NCBI GenBank assembly: GCA_934045075.1
Contig: OW203731.1
Coordinates: 15,763,570-15,827,569, forward strand
Source of the DNA: Yponomeuta sedellus
Taxonomy: Eukaryota; Arthropoda; Insecta; Lepidoptera; Yponomeutidae
Direction of reading: 5' to 3'
Length of the DNA stretch: 64,000 bases
This document shows, piece after piece, positions 9,810-20,290 of this stretch. Each line of letters opens with the position of its first letter. Positions within the stretch are counted from its first letter, which is position 1. Both the position numbers and the translations under genes were made by a program. Below the pieces are notes generated by a model. The model searched no databases. It had not been told where the DNA came from and saw only the letters and a program-made list of their open reading frames with translations.

Positions 9810-9950
9810 TTTTCCTTCAGCAACTCTCCATCGCAGGTTGTCTGGAAGAAATTGCTCTAAGCAATAAGGTCGCCAATTGTACCGTATCTTTTAAATTATT
9901 TTATGTTTGTTTTTGCCTGGTGTACAATAAAGAATATTCAATCTTATCTC
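9810..9950 (+). repeat. LINE 3'-UTR-like repeat
   Basis: Same family as 8362-8480, with ggttgtctggaagaaattgc, ggtcgccaattgtac and tgtacaataaagaatattca. Confidence 0.65.
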
Positions 9951-9959
9951 AAAACGGGA

Positions 9960-10045
9960 GATCGGGTCTTGTGGCGCACCCTGGGGGAGGCTTATGTCCA
10001 GCAGTGGACTGCAATAGGCTGAAATGATGATGAATGATGAATCTT
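9960..10045 (+). mobile_element. RTE-type LINE 3' end, heavily truncated
   Basis: ggaggcttatgtccagcagt followed by ggactgcaataggctgaaa and a (gatgaat)n tail, the standard lepidopteran RTE terminus. Confidence 0.75.
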
Positions 10046-10505
10046 ATATCATCTTATCTTACAGTTCCCTGTTTACTTAGCAAAATTCTCAACTCAGAAA
10101 TTGGCCCTTAGAGCACTAATATAGAGGGCTAATCTGAGTCGCGCACTCCAATCGCTTTTCCGCTACGTGAGCTCTAAAAATTCAATTTCACAATGCACGC
10201 TTGTTGTCAATAGTGAAGCGTTCATAGCTTCAGTTTCATTTAAAAACCTCAGCGCCATCTCCTGTCACAAAAGAGTGGGAGCTTACTCCGGGGTGTCATT
10301 CCAAAATGCAAAATCTCTCTTGCATTCAGGAAACGTCTGTCACTGTCACTCCACGACTTTGTGCGTCAAGCGACCGGTCGGTCGACTGGATTTCTGTCGG
10401 CTTAAAGGTGGTGATAGAGCTGAGCATTTAAATGAAATATCGTGCGTTATTTTAAAACATTTATGAAAAAAAAAGTAAAAACATTTATTTTCAGTTAAAG
10501 TGTAG

Positions 10506-10645
10506 TAACATAACGGAACGTAACGTAATGTAACGTAACGAAACGTAACGTAACGTAACGAAACGTAACGTAACGTAACGTAACGTAACGTAACGTAACG
10601 TAACGTAACGTAATGTAACGTAACATAACATAACGTAACGTACAT
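10506..10645. repeat. (TAACG)n pentanucleotide array
   Basis: About 25 units of taacg with scattered variants (taatg, gaacg, aaacg, taaca). It is purely a tandem repeat; open frames in it encode only YVTLR-type repeats. It differs from the insect telomere unit TTAGG. Confidence 0.95.
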
Positions 10646-10681
10646 AACATAACACTTACATACAGGCACATACATTCCTTC

Positions 10682-10862
10682 TGGCCCCACACTAGGATGT
10701 TATGGGAACCAGAAACAACGACATCACAAACAAGTAAACATCCAAGACCTGGGGGATTATTTTTATCCCCAGCCGGGGTTCGAACCCGGGACCTCTTGTA
10801 AGGTAGACAGATGTGCTATTGCTGCGCCACAGAGGTCGTCAGAGTACTGCTGTGAACAGGAA
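10682..10862 (-). mobile_element. tRNA-headed SINE whose 3' end copies the LINE hairpin
   Basis: Read on the minus strand: a tRNA-like head (about 10838-10770) with A box tggcgcagcaa and a perfect T-arm/B box (ccgggttcgaaccccgg), then 'ggtcttggatgtttac', 'gtgatgtcgttgtttctgg', and a 3' end 'cctagtgtggggcc' that matches the LINE 3' hairpin of 1-42 in a partly deleted form. The acceptor stem does not pair, so it is no functional tRNA. Confidence 0.7.
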
Positions 10863-11233
10863 GGTTGCTAATCTTAAAACTTAAAATGTACATAAATCGG
10901 CGACTGACATTGGCTCCTGCGGTAGGTGCAACCTGTCTCGCGGGAACCTGATTAGATTAAGAATCTTAACAAGGTACATTGCTCTGTTGTGTGATTTTCT
11001 TGGTGTAGAAAATTTGATAAAACAACTTACATAGTATTAAAAACGAAAAATGTAAAAAAGTATTAAAATTATTAATGGAAAACGCTTTCAAACATTCTTA
11101 GATTAGCTTAACAAACAGTTCTTCGGTTTCTTTATAATCTATTGTAAAAAGTCGTTTTATTACAATACGTGAAGTCTCACGAGAGGTGCATGAAAGATAT
11201 TTACTAATTATTATAAAAACGATACTAAACCTA
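10863..11233. other. Unassigned gene-free stretch
   Basis: No exon, ORF with conserved motifs or clear repeat was recognised. Confidence 0.4.
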
Positions 11234-11410
11234 TCTATAATATGACATGAATCGATGAATGTGTTGGTAAGCTCAGATCTCAAGAGCAGCTAAACCGATT
11301 TCCCTAATTATTTTTTTAGACTGTTCCTTGAAGTACAAAGATGGTTGTTACGGAGAAAAAAAAAATGTGAATCGACTGTTCGGCGGTACAAAGTTCTCTG
11401 GGTCAGCTAG
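11234..11410 (+). mobile_element. Short Helitron-like element (TC...CTAG)
   Basis: It begins TC (11234) after an A and ends ctgggtcagCTAG (11407-11410) before a T, the insertion pattern of Helitrons. The interior 'gttggtaagc', 'gagcagctaaaccgatttc' is shared with 23391-23543 and 51263-51452. Non-autonomous. Confidence 0.7.
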
Positions 11411-11932
11411 TTTTTCAATAAAATTTAAATAAAATATTTGAGCCAGATCGCTGTCGGATGTCGAGTACCAAGAAGGCTGCCGGCATTGCCTCGCTGTATA
11501 GCTAGGCTTAACCTTTGGCCAAAGTAAGCACCAGCCCTCGGGTGCCCTGAAGCGCCGACCAGGGAGCCGATTCTCGCCTATGCGACTTGAAAGCGTAGAC
11601 GCAAAATATTCGAAGTATTAGACATTTGTGGCATAAAAATAAGATAACTCGACAAAGCTGTTAGACATATATTTTTTCATTCGAATTCAATGTAGCATGG
11701 CATTCAAAATACGGATTTCGGCCATCACTCGACTTCTTATGCAGAATTCCAAGTCATAAGCCATAGTCATATACGAATTATTTGCTAATAAAGTGAGATT
11801 TTGCTCCCACGTGCGATGAGACCTCCATAATTCTTTACATTTTTAGTTTCTAAAACCACATTTTTTTTTTGTATGATCACACGTAAAGTATCTAATTTTG
11901 CAAGTGACTTCGCAAGAATATAAAATCAATAA

Positions 11933-12114
11933 GGGCCTAGATTCTGCTAATGCGTTGTGGTACAATGACAACTGCATGAACATGGCGATTTAAGTTCGTT
12001 GCTGCTTCAAGTCTACGCGCGCACATACATCGCACCTTCTAGGCGTCAATGGTATTAAAAAGCACCCCACGTGACCTGACTTATAAATAATGCATTAACC
12101 AAATCGCGGCCCTG
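11933..12114. mobile_element. MITE-like repeat, copy 1
   Basis: It is homologous to 59259-59436 in the same orientation. Ends are imperfect inverted repeats: gggcctagattctgctaatg versus cattaaccaaatcgcggccc. Shared interior: gcaccttctaggcgtcaatg. Confidence 0.6.
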
Positions 12115-12603
12115 GTTTTATTCAGAGTCAATCATTGTTTACATTTTCCAACTAACTTTACGTCAGGCGAATTAGCAATAAAAATGTTAAGAAAGCTCTG
12201 CTTTTTTTTGTAAGTCGCTTGTAAAGATGGGGGCTCTTAGTAATAAACACCGTAAAAGCCTGGTATAGTTTTATAGTTGGAAAATTGTAAAAAATGTATT
12301 GTAAAGTTGTAAAAAATCATAAATCCGTATAAAAACAGTTTTAATTATGTCTACTGCTCGTATTAACCTTAGAAAATACTATACTGCATAGTTATTCAAA
12401 ACTTACTCCAGGTTTATTAGTAAGGCTGAGGCGGTGTTACAAAAAAATAAAAAAATATGACTCAGAATGCAACCAGATTGGTTGCAAAAAAAAGTTAAGT
12501 CATGATCTGCTTTCGAACTGCTTTTGACTGTACTTAATGTGCCTCAACAATCAAACAGCGTGATTTATAATAAAATTATTGTCTAGAAATAGAGTTTGAC
12601 TTG
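12115..12603. other. Unassigned stretch with a short shared repeat
   Basis: Bases 12280-12355 (ttgtaaaaaatcataaatcc, gtataaaaacagttttaat) resemble 32845-32905; otherwise nothing is recognised. Confidence 0.4.
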
Positions 12604-12612
12604 ATTTAATTT

Positions 12613-12912
12613 AAAAACCTATTTAGAGGCTAAAAATTTCATTCATGCCGGGATTCGAACCCGCAACCTCTGGCTATCCGTACCAGGGCTCTACCAATTG
12701 AGCCAATGGGCGACTCACGGCATCAGTGAAATTTCGAACCTCTTTACAATATTCTCTGTATTACGTACAGGCAGCGACATCTGACTTAAGCAAATTGCAT
12801 TACTTACAGCCCCGACCACCTACTTTGCAGTTAGGTTTAACATCGGAACGATATCACTGTACCCACATGATTACACTTTTTTTATTTTTAATGCACTAAC
12901 CCGTGCTAAGCT
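12613..12912 (-). mobile_element. tRNA-derived retroelement, complete single unit with TSD
   Basis: One unit in reverse: tail (aaaaacctatttagaggc), tRNA-like module 12643-12713, body, and the 'gcactaacccgtgctaag' end. A 9-bp direct repeat, atttaattt, flanks it (12604-12612 and 12913-12921). The module has the anticodon-stem change ccagg for ccagc. Confidence 0.8.
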
Positions 12913-12921
12913 ATTTAATTT

Positions 12922-13305
12922 CACAATGATATGAGGTTATAATCATGCTCGAGGATGATATACCTTTTCAACAATAACTTTTTTGATTTGTTAAAACAAA
13001 TCAGTAAGACGCGTATTTTTTAATGAGACGTCACTTTGAAATGGAGTAGGGGCCCCGCCCTCGTCATATTTTTAATCTTCTATCGAGGACAGTGGTGCGG
13101 CGTCGACGCAAGGGAAATTGTTCTCATAGATTATAAAACTCTAGTAAAGAAGTATGCAATATGCTACTTTGAAACTTGAAAGAAATAGCCAGATGCGAAA
13201 AAATTGCTACTTATATGATGCATCCACGTCGCAGTAACATTTTAAATGTTTTTTTTTCGTTTGGACGTACTATTAGACATAACATTACATAACAGAGCCT
13301 TATTT
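12922..13305. other. Unassigned gene-free stretch
   Basis: Nothing recognisable was seen. Confidence 0.4.
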
Positions 13306-13464
13306 CTTTCCAACTTCCTTCAACAACTCTTCATCTTAAGGTTGTCTGGAAGAAATTCCTTTTAGGAATAAGGCCACCAATTGTACTATCTACATTTGTA
13401 ATTATTTTGTATTGATTGTTTTTTCAGTGTACAATAAAGAATATTCTTATCTTATCTCATACCT
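13306..13464 (+). repeat. LINE 3'-UTR-like repeat
   Basis: Family of 9810-9950: aaggttgtctggaagaaatt, ggccaccaattgtac and tgtacaataaagaatattc. Confidence 0.65.
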
Positions 13465-14595
13465 GTTACTGCTTTGATTTCTAAACATACACTGAAGTGT
13501 AAAAAGCGACAAACATTGCCACCTTCAACTTTTTTTAGAGTTGGTCAAGAAGATTCATCATTTCATCAGAGGGTATTTAAAAAAATCCGTATCTTCATTC
13601 TAAAATGGAAATTTTAACTCAACTGAAACTATAAGTAAAAGTACGAAATTACGAAAAAATATCCCCTGTAAGAGTAGTAAGAGGATGCTAGTCAAGCGTA
13701 CAAAATGTGAAAAATCGTTAATTTAACATTTAACACAAACATTAAGTGTCAAATTCTGAGTCTGACATTTTTGCTCCACGAGAAACGTAACTCTTGCCAC
13801 CTTACTATCCATGCTGTCCATGCCATAAATGTCAACACAGCCGCAAGTCGTACCACAGACGTAAGTCGTCCATCCATGCTACTTTACACGTAGCATGGAT
13901 ATATAATGGAAAATTGTGTCCTGTTTGATTTTTTTATATAGGTCACTCTCACATTTTAAACTTTCGCGACTTGTACACATAGAATATTTTCGGGGCTTAA
14001 TCGCGTAGTAATTTATTGGTATTTTACCTCGACGTTGACCACGACGTTACAGTCATTGTGGTCACGAGAAGACTGGTGGCTGGCACCCGTTCGCATCTTC
14101 GGCTGATAAGGTTTCAGACTACCTTCAATAAGCTATCACAAAGCACTATTAGGGTTGCGACACACTACACTGACAATGTCGGACGATAAACCATGCGACT
14201 TTTTTCCACTCGAACATATCTTGATGACCGGATCCCACGTTTGCGACAGTTTGAAACCACATTCCCGATTAAAATTTTTGTGTTTCTTAATTTTAACCGC
14301 TTCACGCACAATTCGGCTATAATAATGGCAATCGTTGGAAAGTGCCGATGGTTTGTGTAATTCTATAAATAAAAAAATAAAATAGTAATAAATTACTACG
14401 CAATTAAGCCCCGAATATATTCTAACTAGGTCATTCTCGCTATTTTAGTGCAAAAAGCAAAGGCTTTACCCGATTACTTGGAACTTTTTTAGTGTAAACA
14501 TTACGTTTGCGTAATGTAATGACGCACAGCATTCTAGGCGTGAAAAGAATTGACAAAATCCACAACAGCTCGCAGTACGCCGCAACCAAAATCAC
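13465..14595. other. Unassigned gene-free stretch
   Basis: Mixed-composition DNA with no exon-like or repeat feature I can name. Confidence 0.4.
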
Positions 14596-14822
14596 TGAAG
14601 TTGGAGCTGCGACCACTAAATACAAGTGAAGCTGGTCTGTCAGACATATGGGCAAAAATCGTCATCGATTGCGTGCCGTGTGATGGCCACCGGCAATTTA
14701 GCAGACCGAGGAGAAGATGGTGTGACCACTTTACCAAATATTTACCTGGGTGGCAAGAGTGGGCCAAAGATACTCTACCCAGAGTTAAGACACAATCATG
14801 GCTACATGCAAAAATAAAATAG
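14596..14822 (+). pseudogene. LINE C-terminal remnant (RTE-like), copy 1
   Basis: Translation shows the LINE-type motif RPRRRWCDHFTKYLPGWQEW, which corresponds to the conserved basic/tryptophan stretch near the C-terminus of RTE-like polyproteins. The flanking 'cgctctttcggcac' and 'ctggaggtac' recur after the second copy at 15615-15668. No catalytic domain remains. Confidence 0.6.
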
Positions 14823-14870
14823 AACACCCGCTCTTTCGGCACACGATATAACTTCTAAGCCTGGAGGTAC

Positions 14871-15220
14871 GATATCAACCCTTTATGTCGCCACTGCTGG
14901 GACACGGATCTCTTCCTGCGTCGCAGGAAGGTTAGGCCGTACTTCACGGGGGCCAAGTCCGGGTTGGTGGAAGATTGTAAGGCAATGCCGGGCCTTACTG
15001 TCAGAAGTTATAGCTGCCCATAAGGCCTCTGACATGGCTTTACGACTGCCGTTACATGACAGCCGGCACCAACGGCTTAGCGTGCTTTTCGAAGCACCGA
15101 AGCGCTCGGAAAGAAAACTATTAGCGGTAGTCACGGGACGGTCACCTATTTTGCACCTGTCCACGCCTTTTGTTGCGTAACTCAAGTGAATGATTTCGGT
15201 TCGGCTAGGCCACCAGCGCT
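14871..15220 (-). mobile_element. 5S-headed SINE, full length
   Basis: 3' end gatatcaacc at 14871; head to 15220 ('agcgctggtggcctagccg' in sense). A few small deletions lie in the body. It separates two related LINE remnants. Confidence 0.8.
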
Positions 15221-15400
15221 TTCACCAATTGAGCGCCGTGTGATGACCACCGGCAACGTGGCAGATCGAAGCGGTGATGGTGTGCCTTCTTTATCAAATA
15301 TTTATGTCGGTGGCAAGAGTTGGCCAACGAGAAAAAGTGAGGAATAGACGTCTAATGGAGAGTTTTTTTCCAACCAGTAAGACACAATCAGGTTACATCA
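15221..15400 (+). pseudogene. LINE C-terminal remnant, copy 2
   Basis: 'gatgaccaccggcaacgtgg' and 'tttatgtcggtggcaagagt' repeat the core of 14685-14760, with more decay. Confidence 0.5.
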
Positions 15401-15404
15401 CACT

Positions 15405-15606
15405 AATATTATAGAAGCGAAAGTTTGTGAGTGTGTATGTTTGTTATTTTTTCACGTCCAAGAGGCTCAAGCGATTTTAGTAAAATTTCGTATGGAATTA
15501 GCTGACACCTTGGAATAACACATAGGCTACGTCTTACTGCGAGAAAATATCTCATTTCCATGGGAAAATGCGGGTGCCGTGGGTAACACTGCGGGGCACA
15601 GCTAGT
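15405..15606 (+). mobile_element. Helitron-like non-autonomous repeat, second family
   Basis: It shares gaagcgaaagtttgtgagtg, cttcacgtc/ttcacgtcc, 'gcgattttagtaaaattt' and the end 'gcggggcacagctagt' with 45536-45745. The CTAG|T terminus fits Helitrons, but the 5' end lacks an obvious TC. Confidence 0.5.
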
Positions 15607-15689
15607 ACAAAATGAAAATAGGACCCGCTCTTTCGGCACCCGTTATAACTTCTATACCTGGAGGTACGCCCACATAAAAGGAAAATGCC

Positions 15690-16480
15690 ACTGACATTTC
15701 CCGACCTCGTGACGGACCCGCAGCGAATGTAACCGCACTTTATGGCTCATAAAGAATTGATTCCGAATTTATTCGTCCGATCCCTGACTAATGAGTTTCG
15801 GCCCAAAGTGTTTACTGACAGTGCTGGTCTGTAAACACGTGGAAGTTTCCTCCTACATCAATTACGTATCTCTGTGTCTACTGGTGATATTACGCTTATC
15901 AAATATCTTTGCCCAATTTTGCAGTTCAGTATTTGGTAAAATTTCCAATTGTCTAATAACTGTGTCCAATATTTGGTATTGCAAAGGAACTCGTTACTTT
16001 CATAAGTATTTATTAAAAAAAATATCATTGGAATAGTCCACGACATCTTGTTTGCCGTCATTTTGATTTCAGTGTCTTTAATAATTGATCAAATATCGGT
16101 GTTGCCAAGACATTTGATGAAGTTTTCTAATTTCTTCCAAATTCTTTTATCAAATTGTACATTGGACAAAGGTATTTGATAAGAGTAATTTCACCCTATC
16201 CCATGAATACGTATAGGCCTTTTGAGCTCTCTCCTTTCACTTCAACCCACATTAAAAGGGTTTCGTTAAATCCTTAAACCATTGAATTTCAACGTTAGGT
16301 TCAATAAAATTAAGTTAAAATTCAAAGGTCGTTATTATAAAAAAATGAGAGGCAGTTTAACAAGAGCTGGGTTCTATTTCAACAAACAAGCTGAATAAAA
16401 TCTCTTTAATTCCACCCTTCTATGCACACGTATGACAAATGAATGTTTATAAACCTATTTGTTTATAAATGAATGTTTAT
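15690..16480. other. Unassigned stretch
   Basis: No gene seen. A short local duplication (gaatgtttataaacctattt at 16441-16460 and 16471-16490) abuts the next retroelement. Confidence 0.4.
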
Positions 16481-16727
16481 AAACCTATTTAGAGGATAAA
16501 AATTCCACCCATGCCGGGATTCGAACCCGCGACCTCTGGCTATCCGTGCCAGCGCTCTTTCCAACTGAGCTAATCAGTGACAATCAATCACATCAGTGAA
16601 ATTTGGAACCTCTTTACAATATTCTCTGTATTACGTACATCAATTTTACGGGTGGAATTTTAACCTCTAAATAGGTTTTTAAATTGTCCTTAGCACGGGT
16701 TAGTGCATTAAAAAATAATAAAATAAA
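16481..16727 (-). mobile_element. tRNA-derived retroelement with inverted tails
   Basis: Antisense tail and tRNA module (16507-16577, from an older variant with cagcgctctttccaactgag), a shortened body, then a sense tail (gggtggaattttaacctcta, ataggttttt). Both ends are therefore the same tail in opposite orientation, though only one tRNA is present. Confidence 0.75.
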
Positions 16728-17602
16728 TGATTTTTTCTCTCTCTTCAACAAAACAAGCCTATTGACTAGTAAACAGAAGAATTTCTTGACATTTATCAGA
16801 AGTCAAACAATTAATAGCCCACGGAAATTCTTTTTGCCTCGGCTATCTTTATTTATCTACTACCAGTAATCTTAGTATTTCTTAGTATTAGCAATACTCA
16901 TACATATTAAATCGCGATTATTGAAACTAAAAGTGACCCACAATAATTGACTGTATTCTCCACTTTAGTTTACCCGTGACCACGGCTGTAGACCTAAGTA
17001 TTTCTAATGTTTATTTTCAGAAGCAAAATTTTGAATGCCTAACGCCATCTGTTGGTGAACTGTGACAAGACAATAAAGCGTGACCTCACACGCGTCGGTG
17101 CAGGACCTTTGCGCATGCGTATTTTTATCGAATCCAGAAGGAAATCTGTCTGTGACCCCCACCTCGGCCATAATGGTTTGTTTTCCAGCCTCCTCTTACC
17201 GCCGCACCGACGCCCGCGTGGCACACAAAATAAATTTGGAGTTTCTTCATTGCTGAAAGGCAGTCCATCCGTTACAACGGCAGCTGCAACGCTGACGAAA
17301 CGTCCGGAATTAATTACGTTTCACGTAATAAATAATCGCGATTAGACCCGTTTAATATATAACTACTGTATGTATGTACCAGTAACCTGCCACACTCAGA
17401 TCGACCTACATTGCATTTAAAAGTTCGTGGCCTCCACTCGAGAACCTTTTCAACCCCATCGGTCACCGGTACTTCGGCAGATGTGTCAACGTGCATTCCG
17501 ATTGATAATATTTTAAGCTATATCAATCTCTTTAGTCCCTAGGCAAATTTTGTGATTTTTTTTTGTTTCCTAAAATAAGGTAATAAAATACATACAAAAT
17601 AA
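16728..17602. other. Unassigned stretch with short repeats
   Basis: Bases 17285-17366 hold the 'taataaataatcgcgattag', 'acccgtttaatatataact' repeat, also at 9195-9246 and 50390-50470. No gene seen. Confidence 0.45.
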
Positions 17603-17649
17603 TACCTCCCATCCGCCAAAACCGAAAAAGTTTCGGCGGATGGGAGGTA
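17603..17649. repeat. 15-bp-stem hairpin
   Basis: tacctcccatccgcc (17603-17617) pairs exactly with 17635-17649; the loop is 17 bases and has inner pairing cgaaa/tttcg. Function unknown. Confidence 0.8.
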
Positions 17650-18837
17650 GATGAAAAGTAGTCATTAGCTTAACTTGCTGTTGGAAATAGTATACTATAC
17701 TAGTGCTATGCAATCCCATCAAAAAGACTACGAGCGTTGCCCGCTCGGGTCTCGTGCACGAAATAAGGGCTACCCACCTTTACCCAAAAACCTGCAGGAT
17801 TTTGACCTCCCAGAGGTTTTTGTTTTATAATATGGCCGCCGTTTATAAAACATATGAAGGTGTGGGTGGGTAGGTAACTTCACGGACACATGGGTGTGCC
17901 CATGAAGTTACGTACTTATTTTTTTGACAGAACACCGTAAGCGAAAGTTGCAACACTTAATGGACAATGTTTTTTTTTTCACAATAGTGATGTATTTTGC
18001 TACCATAGTATAACGATTATATTTTGTAGCGAAAACTATTTAGAAAGATTTTTTTCTATAAACAATAAACCTTATTAAACAAATCTATATCTACTATAAG
18101 AAAATAGGTTTAAATATTATAAGTAAAAATTATTTGAAAACTAGTTCTGTAGTTTTTTGGTTTATCATGCTAAAATAAGGAAAAATATGAAAAATATCAA
18201 TCTAGAATTGCAATGCAATCAATAGATTATAACTTAATCGAATATTTTTTTATTATCTAATCGGTAACTTAATAGAACGTCACTAAACCGTTCTGTCAAA
18301 AGTTTGATAAACGGTTGGAACGATTATAGTATTTATAGTTATAAATACAATAATTGATACGATGATGCTGACGTCAGTGTCCAATTTAGATTTTGTGAGT
18401 CATAAGAGGCAGGAACAACTAGTTAAAGACTTAGAAAGTAAGTTTAGATAAGATAAAATTAAGTGACATAAGAACATTGCCTGTATTAAAAATTTACTTC
18501 GTTGAAGATGTTCGGAAGAAGTTACCTCATGTCTCTTGACATGTTAGTAGATATTCTGCTAATGGCATTAGCAGTTGAAACGGAATTAAATGTCTTTCAC
18601 TACTCCCCGCCATTAATAAGAATACGGGCGCCGTTATGCCCGGTCCAAAAACACATTACCTAGCGCTTTTTCGGTCGAAGTGGTTCGGGGTTTTTCAATT
18701 ACCGTTCGGGGGGTAACAGACACCGGACACGGAAAAACTGGCGATATTGCAGTTATGACCTAGTAAATAAGGAAAGGGATTGGACAACTATTTGCCTTTA
18801 CAAACCGATTAAGATAACATAAGATGTCTTATCCTAA
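17650..18837. other. Unassigned gene-free stretch
   Basis: No ORF or exon of note. An imperfect inverted repeat lies at 17870-17915 (gtaacttcacgg versus cccatgaagttac). Confidence 0.4.
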
Positions 18838-19016
18838 TCTTCTTCAGGCTATACTTCCACTGCTGGACATAGCCCTCCCCTAATGAGCGCCATAGCGCAA
18901 GGTTGTGCGATCATTGTGGGGTAATGCCCATAATCCCCACGCTGAGCATGCGGGTTGGGGATCGCAGTTTGGTGGAATTGTACTGCAGGGGGCGCTGCTG
19001 AACCTTTGTGTCCCTT
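18838..19016 (-). mobile_element. RTE-type LINE 3' end, - strand
   Basis: Reads 'ctgctggacatagccctccc' with a (ttc)n tail, and shares its body (aatccccacgctgagcatgc) with 50484-50704 in reverse. The 5' side ends exactly at the perfect hairpin 19017-19084. Confidence 0.75.
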
Positions 19017-19084
19017 ACTCGCTTTTTACGACACCGCGGCGGGAAGAACAAATTCTTCCCGCCGCGGTGTCGTAAAAAGCGAGT
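19017..19084. repeat. Perfect 32-bp-stem hairpin
   Basis: Arms 19017-19048 and 19053-19084 are exact reverse complements with a 4-base loop (caaa). It is GC-rich in the core (ccgcggcgggaagaa). It directly abuts the truncated LINE end, so it may have arisen when a LINE insertion folded back at its 5' end. Confidence 0.9.
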
Positions 19085-19299
19085 TGGTGCTATTCAATAG
19101 TCTAATCTTAATCGCACTTAAGATAAAATAAGAAATACTATCTTATCTTAATCGATTAGGATAAGATAAGAAATCTTATCTTATTTTAATCGGTGTGTAA
19201 AGGCAAATAGTCGTAAGATAGTATTTCTTATCTTATCCTAATCGATTAAGATAAGATAACATTTCTTATATTTTCTTAATCGGTTTATTATTTCTTAGG

Positions 19300-20000
<701 letters not shown>

Positions 20001-20012
20001 TTCTATAGACCC

Positions 20013-20174
20013 CCGCTTGACAACTTTTGACAGTAAGGACAACCACTGTCTTACAATTCTCCGTCAACCCGGACTTGGCCCCCGACCATATTCCACAATA
20101 TGGTCTAACCTTCCTGCGATGCAGGAAGAGACTCGTGTCCCAGCAGTGGGGACATGCAAAGGGTTGATAGCGAT
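20013..20174 (+). mobile_element. 5S-headed SINE, 5'-truncated
   Basis: 3' half only, from 'cttgacaacttttgacagta' to the 3' end ggttgatagcgat. It ends 50 bases before the first multiplexin exon in this window. Confidence 0.8.
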
Positions 20175-20224
20175 TGAGCGATGTTTTATATTATACATCT
20201 AATGTATTTTTTGCTTTGTTTCAG

Positions 20225-20290
20225 GGTCTTGTTCAACAAATAAAACTGATGACTAACGTCGATAACAGTGATATCGATGGGTTGTGTAAG
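20225..20290 (+). CDS. Mp: Mp exon, linker (22 codons)
   Basis: Acceptor ttgtttcag, donor gtaacg, phase 0 at both ends. It encodes [20 protein letters not shown] plus CK, a hydrophilic linker with one cysteine. First exon I can support; what comes before is unknown. Confidence 0.75.

Noticed and set aside
10506..10645. Interstitial telomere repeat
   Set aside because: Unit is TAACG, not the insect TTAGG.
10346..10692. Open frame of LRYVTLRYV repeats
   Set aside because: Translation of the (TAACG)n array.
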